Below are positions 57,394 through 64,000 of a DNA stretch of 64,000 bases, in pieces. Made by a program: the position numbers and the translations under genes. The notes beneath the pieces were generated by a model. It saw only the letters and a list, made by a program, of their open reading frames with translations. It ran no database searches and was not told where the DNA came from. Numbering within the stretch: the stretch's first letter is position 1; every line of letters starts with the position of its first letter. The DNA comes from Erythrophleum ivorense (taxonomy: Eukaryota; Streptophyta; Magnoliopsida; Fabales; Fabaceae): positions 23,577,846-23,641,845 of the forward strand of contig JAIUCV010000009.1 of the NCBI GenBank assembly GCA_026724425.1, given 5' to 3'.

Positions 57394-59484
57394 ATGAAGA
57401 TCTAAAATTTTATAGATCAAAGAGGAGAGGTTTTGAGAGCAATAGAAATAGAAAGCAAAATGAAAGAGACATGAAGTCAAACTTATCCGAAGTGTTTTTT
57501 GGATGACAGTGTGTAGACTCTATAATGAACGAAATTTTGGTAAAATAACAAAATTAGCCACATAAATGCAAGTCCTCTGAAATGAGCTAAATAATATCCC
57601 AAAATACTTGGGTAGAGTCCTACACTCCTAAAACAGATAATTTCAGGCTTAGATGAAAAAAAACAGAGCTAAGATAGTGAAATAAATTGTGATAAAAATT
57701 GATGAAACGTAATGACATTTTCTAAATAAGAGCAACTTTTGAAAAAACATATAGGAGAAATTTTTAAATGGAAAATTTGAGTTGCTCAGAGGTCCTGAAA
57801 TCCATGAGAAGCCTCAGTACTAATAAAGCCCCTCCGGTGTACGTTTTCCAATGGTGGTGAGCCTGAACTTTGACGAATTCGTTTAAGAAAGTTTTAGCTC
57901 CAATTTGAATGATTCCAAAGGCATTTTATTAAATTGAGAACCTAAATTTTATAATGAAAAATATGGTTCTCAAAAAGGAGTTAAAATGAAGCCAAAACGA
58001 AATTGCTATTATGGAAGGACGAAATTAGAATTTTTGAAAAAGTGAGTTTCTTAAAACTTCCACACACTTCTCCCTTTTTCTCCTTTCATATAGCATGACT
58101 TTCCTCTACCTAGAATATAGAAAATGACTAGCTTCTTGAGGCGCACCAAGAGAGGGAGAAAAGGAGGAGAAAAATCAAGAAAAAGGTAAGAAAATTTGTA
58201 GAATTTCATACTCTTTCTTCTTCCAACCTTGCTCCTCTCCTTCCATGTTTTCTTTCTATGGTTTAGTTGATCTTTTTGGTTCTATTTTGAGTTCAGAACT
58301 AAGCGGAGTGGTTCAAAATTCTTGGAGAGAAGCAAACTAAGAGGAAGAGGTCTTGAAAACAAGCTTGAACTAAGGTAATTGCATGTTGTTGTTACTTCTT
58401 CTCCTTCCTCCATGGATGTGTATATTTTGGCCAAGAATAGAACCATATAGGGGGAGGATTTTCTATTAAAAAATAAGAGAGGAACTAGGGTTTTAGACCA
58501 TGAGAAAGAGGAATATGGCAAGAAATTTCAAGAAAAACCAATAGAAATCAAGTTAGGAAAGTGTATGCTTCTTTAGGGTTTTGTGAAATCTGATTTTGTG
58601 TGAGTATTTCCTTGGCTATTTGAGTGTTTCCTTGAGCTCCTAAGACCTCTAGAAACCCTCCCAAGTGGCTCTCCCATCAAGAAAAATTTTGAAACTCTAA
58701 GAAGCCCTTCCATGATGCTAGTCTCGGCCAAGCTGGGAAGAGAAGCTTAGAGAGTGATTTAATTTATTTTAGCGTTGATTTGGGACTTTATATGATGTTA
58801 GAAGATAGTAGAAACTATTAGAAAAAATTTAGGAACCATGGATTGAGAGATGGGACAATGGTGTCCATAATGGTACTTTGTGAAGTAACTTGATTCTAAG
58901 TTTATGTAAATGATTGTATGCAAGCTCCAAGGACTTTGAATGAGGCCAAGAGGCCTAGAAATGGAAAGGGATGGGAGCCTAGAGCTTGAATTGTGAAGGT
59001 TGCTTCAATAAGCATTTATGGTGTCATTATGCCACTTATGGAACCAAGTGTATGTTCAAGGGTGAGTTTAGTGTCATAGCTTGTTTCAAGTGTATGACAA
59101 CCCTACCTTCCTATCATTGTAACTATGGTTAAATATACGATTAATCATTAATTATCAAGATTTGAAGTTGTTACAATTCATCACATTGTGAAAATATGAA
59201 AAAATTTGAACCTTGATGTTAGGGTCATCACCATACCACCACAAACAAAATAAAATTTGCATAAAAGAAATCCTACTATCATAAGGGGTTTATGATTCAT
59301 CCGTCCATCAGTTTCAATACCCAATAACCTCTCACAAGTGTTCCTATATCATTTCTTACCATTACCATTGAAGAAATTGGGATTTCTAGGCTCAAAGTAG
59401 GAGTTTAGGGACTTACACCGCGGCCAGCCTTTATAGCGCCGCAGCGGAAATGCCTCCTGAAACTACTTTTTTTAACCCCCATGA

Positions 59485-59672
59485 TTTTCGCCTCGATACA
59501 ACATATTTGCGCCTCGACGAGTTTCCATTCTGTCAATTCCGCCTCGGCGTAATATATTTGCGCCTCGGCGCGTTTCCATTCTGTCAGCTCCGCCTCGGCA
59601 CAATATATTTGTGCCTCGGCGCGTTTCCATTCTGTCAGCTCCGCCTCTGCGCGTTTCCATTCTGTCAGCTCT
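59485..59672. repeat. 51-bp tandem repeat in the GC array of LTR A7
   Basis: The word GTTTCCATTCTGTCA recurs at 59521, 59572, 59623 and 59653, i.e. two 51-bp periods and one shortened to 30 bp. Each full unit contains two CGCCTCGGCG words around AATATATTTG. Confidence 0.85.
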
Positions 59673-60519
59673 TAGGCGATATTTTTCCACTTTGCGCCGC
59701 GGTGTGCTTTATCAGGCCGTGGCACTCCTCGCCACTGTCACTCCCTAGGCCAATTTTCTTCTCTTGTGCAGCGGCGGGATTTGTTACGCCGCGGTGCCCC
59801 TCAATTCTATCTCTCATTTGGCTGCGGCAAAGACCTCTTAGCCGCGGCGCGACTCCCTCCTATAACTACCTTACCTAAATTTCGTCCCCTATACTCCAAT
59901 TCTCATCTTAGGGACACTCTAAAATCACTCTTCCTCTATTTGTGAACCTTTAATGGTATTTATCTACTTGATTTACCTAGTTAATCTATCCTTATCCATC
60001 TCAAGATTTAAAGTATTATTTTTTTTTACCAAGCTACCACACATCAACAAGACCATAATTTAATGATAGCGAATGTATTCTAGTCACAAGGTGTATGGGG
60101 CCCATGCTTAATACTCATATAAAATCAGATCACTTATCCATGATTAGCCAATTACAATCATAATGTTCAATTCTATGATAATTAAATTACATATACAGTC
60201 CCTATACTTGGCAACTCATGATGCAATGCAGCAATGATACAAAACTAGCAATTTGTTACAATACATTTTGTCAAAGCTCCTAAACCTATGTGCTACCAAA
60301 CTATTTAGCAAACTCCTGTAAATTTTCTCCTTGCCACTAAGAGGTCCGATCCCTGAAAATGTTAACCCACAACGGGGTGAGATATACAATCTCAGTAACA
60401 AAAGAGTAGATTCCATATATATGTACAAGTTAATCAAGCCAATGCAATTTCATGTCATCAATACCAGAATCATCAATTCAATTTGCAAATGAACTAGTTG
60501 AACTACAAATAACTATTGT

Positions 60520-60720
60520 CCCATACCAGCAGTCATACATAGCATGTTAATGGCCAATAACACCGAGAGAGGTCCGTCCACGGCACCTACTCCATAATGA
60601 GCACAACCAGGGCTCAGTGCATCTGGGGTCTGATCACAACTCAGTGGTCGATCAAAGCACATGCACGGGTGGCAGCCGCACCACAGCTCCACCATGGACT
60701 CACAAGGTCCAATCACAATA
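60520..60720 (-). repeat. Conserved GC-rich block of family-A LTRs (copy A7)
   Basis: About 200 bp that stays recognisable in every family-A LTR in the window: forward at about 5765-5935, 18041-18205, 22680-22860 and 30260-30430, and reverse at about 16185-16385, 20860-21080, 53560-53755 and here. Constant elements in LTR sense are CTTGTGAGTC, GTGGAGCTGTGGTGCGGCTG, GATCGAGCAC and GGCCTTTAACATGTGA. Short complementary segments such as GGTG...CACC around CGGCTGC could fold. Its role is unknown. Confidence 0.75.
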
Positions 60721-63274
60721 ACAATTCAAGTAGTCGACCAATCATTTAACATTTCAAAACCATATATGTGCAAACAATATCATATCAACATGAACATATA
60801 CATGGAAGTGAAGAATAACCCCAGTTACCTCAATGAAGCCAATTACTCTTCCCCTAGCTACCATAATAATCCAAATACACACCAAGCCTATAACAAGCAT
60901 AATTATCATTATTTCTAATCACAATCAAATATCCAAAGAGTTGAACTACTAATGATAGACTAGAGGTTACTTACCTAATTACCAAGGAATTTAATTTCGG
61001 ATTCCAACTTTCCCACACCAAAAATTGCCATAGTTCACTCCAATTTCTAAGTAATTTCACATGAAACTAAAGCCCATATCATAGGTCAACTATAAGGGTC
61101 TCAAACTAATAGAAAATGCATCAAAATGGGAAGGATATACTCACTTAACAACAGCCATAGCCTTACCTCCGAAAATCCACTATGGACTCACCAAAATTCA
61201 CATTTCAATCATTAAGCCCAGAAAATTGGGTTTTCCACCATTATCTCCTTGTAATTTCACACAATAATAGAACCCATTATGATAATACATCCTTAGGGGC
61301 ATTTTCCAGCAATGTGATACATAAAATGGAAGGGAAAAGCTTACCTAATCCTCCCTCTAACCTCCAAGTCCGAAAATCTTGCAAGGAATCACCTAACACC
61401 AAATTTCAGATTTGAGAAGGAGATGAAAATACTCAAACCCAGAAATTAATCGGACCAAAATGAAGATGAGGATGAGAGAGTCAAGTTATATATAACTCAC
61501 CTTGGCTAAATCATCCTCTATGAGTCAAAAATGGAGTCTCCATGTTGGTAGAACCCTAGCCTCCCTTGAACTTCCGAATTTCCTCTCTTGAGTTTTAGCA
61601 AAATGAGAGAGAGGCTAAAGATTTAGGGTTTAGTTGTGTTTTTATTGGGTCCCAAGTGGGTTGTGGGTTGACCCATCAGCCCAAGGTTCAATTGGGCTCA
61701 TTATTTCAAGTGGGCTGGTGTTAGATGAGATGGGCTGCATAAAATTTAAAGCTAAAAGTGGGATGTGCTGACCCAATGGCCCAATTCTTTGTGGGTTCAG
61801 ATTTTGTATACTTGTTGGGCCTTATTTCTTGAGTTGGGTTGCAAAAATTTGATTAGGCTAGGCCAACTTTCAAGAGTCAATCCAACTTGGGTCTGCATAA
61901 TGTGTGTTGGGCCAACTATAAGGCCTCATGTAAATTGGGTCTTGGGCCTCTCTTTTCACTAAATCAAATTGTGTTATTACTAGGTGATCTCTCTTGGCCC
62001 AAATTTTATGATAAGGAGTTGGGCTTAACCTAAAATCATTATGGCCCCATGAATCCTCACCCATGGCTTATTCAAATTAATTTTTGGGCCCAAATTAGAT
62101 TTTAATCTAATCAAAATCTTAAACCCATATTAATAATTTATTTCTCTAAAATCCTCATTCACTTAACTTACCCAATCATCCTATATTAATTATTCCTAAT
62201 TAATCTAAATTAACACCTTAATTAATTGTTGGGGTGTTACAAAGTGTGTAATTATATGTTGTTTATGGTGTTTAAGTCAAGAGAACACCAACCCACCTAG
62301 GTGTACTTGTGAGGCCAAAAAAGGGAAGGAGAAAGACTAAGAAAAGCTTGCATAAATTCATGGTAACTCTCTACCTCATTCTCCTTGCATTCTTGTGTGC
62401 ATATGTATGTCTTTGTATACTTGTGTATGTTCTTGTGATTTGAGAACATGCCACTTGATGTCTTGAGATTGCATTGGTACCAATGTATTGTTTTGAATGC
62501 TATTGATTGTGAGAATGGCTCATAAGGGTGAGGTGATGCCAAAAGCCCCTTAATGTGAGTGAGGAAGTGCCAAAAGTCTCAAGGCATGGGCAAGACTAGG
62601 CCAAAAGTCTTTTAAATGGGTGAGGTCAAGTCAAAAGTCTCTAAGCCAAGAGTGAAGCATATCCAAAAGTCCTTGAAATAGGGTGAGGCAAAACTAAAAG
62701 TCCCTAAAGCTTCTTAATGACATGATTATGAAAGTGTGGCATGGAAATCTTGAAAATGTGCATTCATAATCCAAGTAGCTTGTTTACATGTACACTTGAT
62801 GTACATTTGCCTTGAATGTGTATGTAAATAGATATGTGAGCTATTGAGATTTTAGGAATCTCACTCCCTTCCCCCATTCCTCTTGAAATGTCTAGGTGGT
62901 ACTTAAAGTCAAGGAAAAGCAATCCAAGAGCCTTAAAAAGCCAGACTTGTTCCTTATGTAGTTCTAATTGTAATTAAATGTCAAAGTTACTTTGTACATA
63001 TTCTTTTTTTGTGATATAAGACCATGAACAATTGTAATATGATGTATAAATCTTGTATGGATCACATGTGGCATGAAATCAATATAAATGTGGATCTTGG
63101 TACTTTGATGGCTTATAGTTACATGTGTATTCTTAGATGTGGGATAGTCAAATTAAGATGCATAGGGTTTGGGACCACTTGGACAGTTCATATAAGTCAT
63201 ATTCATACTTTTAAACTTGCCCAAGAGGTGCTAAACATTAAAGAAGGCCAATTCAACAAAGTTGGTACCTTATA

Positions 63275-63655
63275 TTGAAAAAGTAATAAGAATGAAAAAT
63301 GAAAAGATCGTCTTTATAGAATTTTAAAGAATAAAACCTGCAGATGCTTAGAATTTAGAATCAAGCAAGTCTCAAGAGTCCTTTTTTCCCGCTTGCTTTT
63401 GCTGGAAAAAAAATTATCAAGTTTTATATCAATAAAATGGAATAGCTATTTTGTCAATCAAGCGACACCCGGATTTGAACTGGGGAAAAAGGATTTGCAG
63501 TCCCCCACCTTACCGTTCGGCCATACCGCCAAAATGATACAAAAAAATATATATGAGAATACCACCCCCAAACGAAAAAAAGGGGGGTTCTAAACTTCTT
63601 TTTTTTATTTGTTTGTATCTTTAATTCTATTTTCCTTAATCCCATTGCTATATCA
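63275..63655 (-). other. Plastid-derived insert (NUPT) in LTR B3
   Basis: About 380 bp that has no counterpart in copies B1 or B2, although the sequences before (to about 63270) and after (from about 63656, GAGCTCTTCTTAGTCTAAAA) align with copy B2 near 2560-2660. It carries a plastid-type tRNA-Cys gene. The flanking bases look like a plastid intergenic spacer (homopolymers, 'tcaagcaagtctcaagagtcc'), which I infer from general character only. Ends are approximate. Confidence 0.55.
63460..63530 (-). tRNA. trnC-GCA: tRNA-Cys (GCA), plastid type
   Basis: On the minus strand the 71-nt gene begins GGCGGTATGGCCGAACGG and ends CCGGGTGTCGCTT. The anticodon GCA (complement of 63496-63498) sits in loop CTGCAAA with stem GGGGA/TCCTT. 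The T arm has TTCAAAT, and the D arm has GCC/GGT. Length and wording match chloroplast trnC rather than native plant mitochondrial or cytosolic tRNA-Cys. The acceptor stem pairs with three G-U wobbles and the T stem has one A-C mismatch, so it is probably a decaying nuclear copy, not a working gene. Confidence 0.7.
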
Positions 63656-64000
63656 TTTTTTTATCCAAATGAGCTCTTCTTAGTCTAAAATTTGGCATGC
63701 ATTTAGAGTTTATTGAGAGTTTTTTAAAAAGCTAAAATGGGTAATATTTGGAGATCTACAAAATATTTGGTGAATTTTTGAAATTGGCTAGAAATTCAGA
63801 ATTTGTTAATGGTACTGTTTATCTGGTTCGAATTTTGATTTATATTATTAATAAACGATATCCAATTACCATGAAATTTTATAGGGCGAAACTTGATCTT
63901 CCCAGTGACTTGTGTCAATTGGAAGCACCTCATTTGGATGTCTAGAGAGGGAGATATGAATTTTTGAAGTTGCTATTCTGTTCTAGGCACACCTCTAGAC

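Larger units (their letters stand above)
59093..62241 (-). mobile_element. Solo LTR, family A, reverse (copy A7)
   Basis: A 3149-bp reverse LTR starting TATGACAACCCTACC and ending TGGGGTGTTACA, with a perfect AAGTG duplication (59088-59092 and 62242-62246). It includes a well preserved GC array with 51-bp tandem units (59470-59690) and the conserved block (about 60520-60720). No internal retroelement genes. Confidence 0.9.
57505..64000 (+). mobile_element. LTR family B, forward (copy B3), right end outside window
   Basis: From about 57510 the sequence aligns with the reverse complement of copy B1: for instance TTTTTAAATGGAAAATTTGAG near 57764 and CCCCTCCGGTG near 57830 match the complement of about 9590-9670. 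Its last 250 bp (63740-64000) align with 2750-2960 of copy B2. It is interrupted by LTR A7 (59093-62241) and by a plastid-like insert (about 63275-63655). The exact start is not certain because the first bases have diverged, and 57399-57505 is unassigned. No coding sequence is seen in 57505-59092 or 62247-63270. Confidence 0.7.

Noticed and set aside
57399..57505. A possible start for LTR copy B3
   Set aside because: No TGTAA-type terminus or duplication could be matched here, so this short stretch is left unassigned.
59450..59878. A 142-codon plus-strand frame with repeated FPFCQLRLG units
   Set aside because: It is produced by the 51-bp tandem repeat, whose period is a multiple of three; the LTR sense strand is the opposite one.

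Overview
The window is nuclear DNA of a land plant, most likely a eudicot. The evidence is one multi-exon gene with GT-AG introns whose product is a plant-type membrane-anchored cyclophilin (CYP21-3/CYP21-4 type), embedded in plant retrotransposons: a Tekay/Del-type chromovirus, Ty1-copia, an RTE LINE, CACTA elements and foldback elements. I cannot name the species.

Layout. (1) 1-10478 is a nested pile of solo LTRs. A reverse LTR of family A (left end outside the window) is split by a reverse family-B solo LTR (557-9932), which is itself split by a forward family-B solo LTR (659-3627) and a forward family-A solo LTR (4597-7287). (2) 10479-13452 holds a likely CACTA 3' end and a complete non-autonomous CACTA element (11938-13252). 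(3) 13453-32737 is a reverse family-A solo LTR blown up to 19 kb by two insertions: a forward family-A solo LTR (13870-19575) that itself carries a reverse one (14859-17763), and a full-length 10.4 kb family-A element (21638-31995) with tRNA-Met primer site, gag-pol-chromodomain reading frame, polypurine tract and 5-bp target duplication. (4) 32743-34190 is AT-rich spacer with a MITE-like element. (5) About 34200-48900 is the only host gene; its coding exons span 34943-48493. Its 9.9 kb second intron contains an almost full-length RTE LINE (35992-39193) and a reverse Ty1-copia element (39271-44551). A long foldback repeat lies in intron 3. (6) 48900-51888 carries two more foldback elements and tandem repeats. 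(7) 51889-57393 is a reverse family-A LTR split by a Tat/Ogre-like solo LTR (53994-56485). (8) From about 57.5 kb to the end runs a forward family-B LTR split by a reverse family-A solo LTR (59093-62241) and by a plastid-derived fragment carrying trnC-GCA (about 63275-63655).

Most insertion boundaries are fixed by target-site duplications read directly from the sequence: TTTTC, ATAAG, CTTGT, ACTTG, ACCTT, TATAA, ATGAA, AAGTG and TCA, plus 17 bp for the LINE. The family-A element encodes a chromodomain integrase, which in known chromoviruses directs insertion to heterochromatin; this fits the repeated insertion of A and B elements into one another while the cyclophilin exons stay intact. I found no operon, CRISPR array, or novel defence or biosynthetic system. 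The most unusual signals are arrays of a GC-rich CGCC-N4-CGAG-like word in the LTRs of both families, a strongly conserved GC-rich block in all family-A LTRs, nonsense decay of gag-pol without any frameshift, and the cyclophilin's missing catalytic residues.
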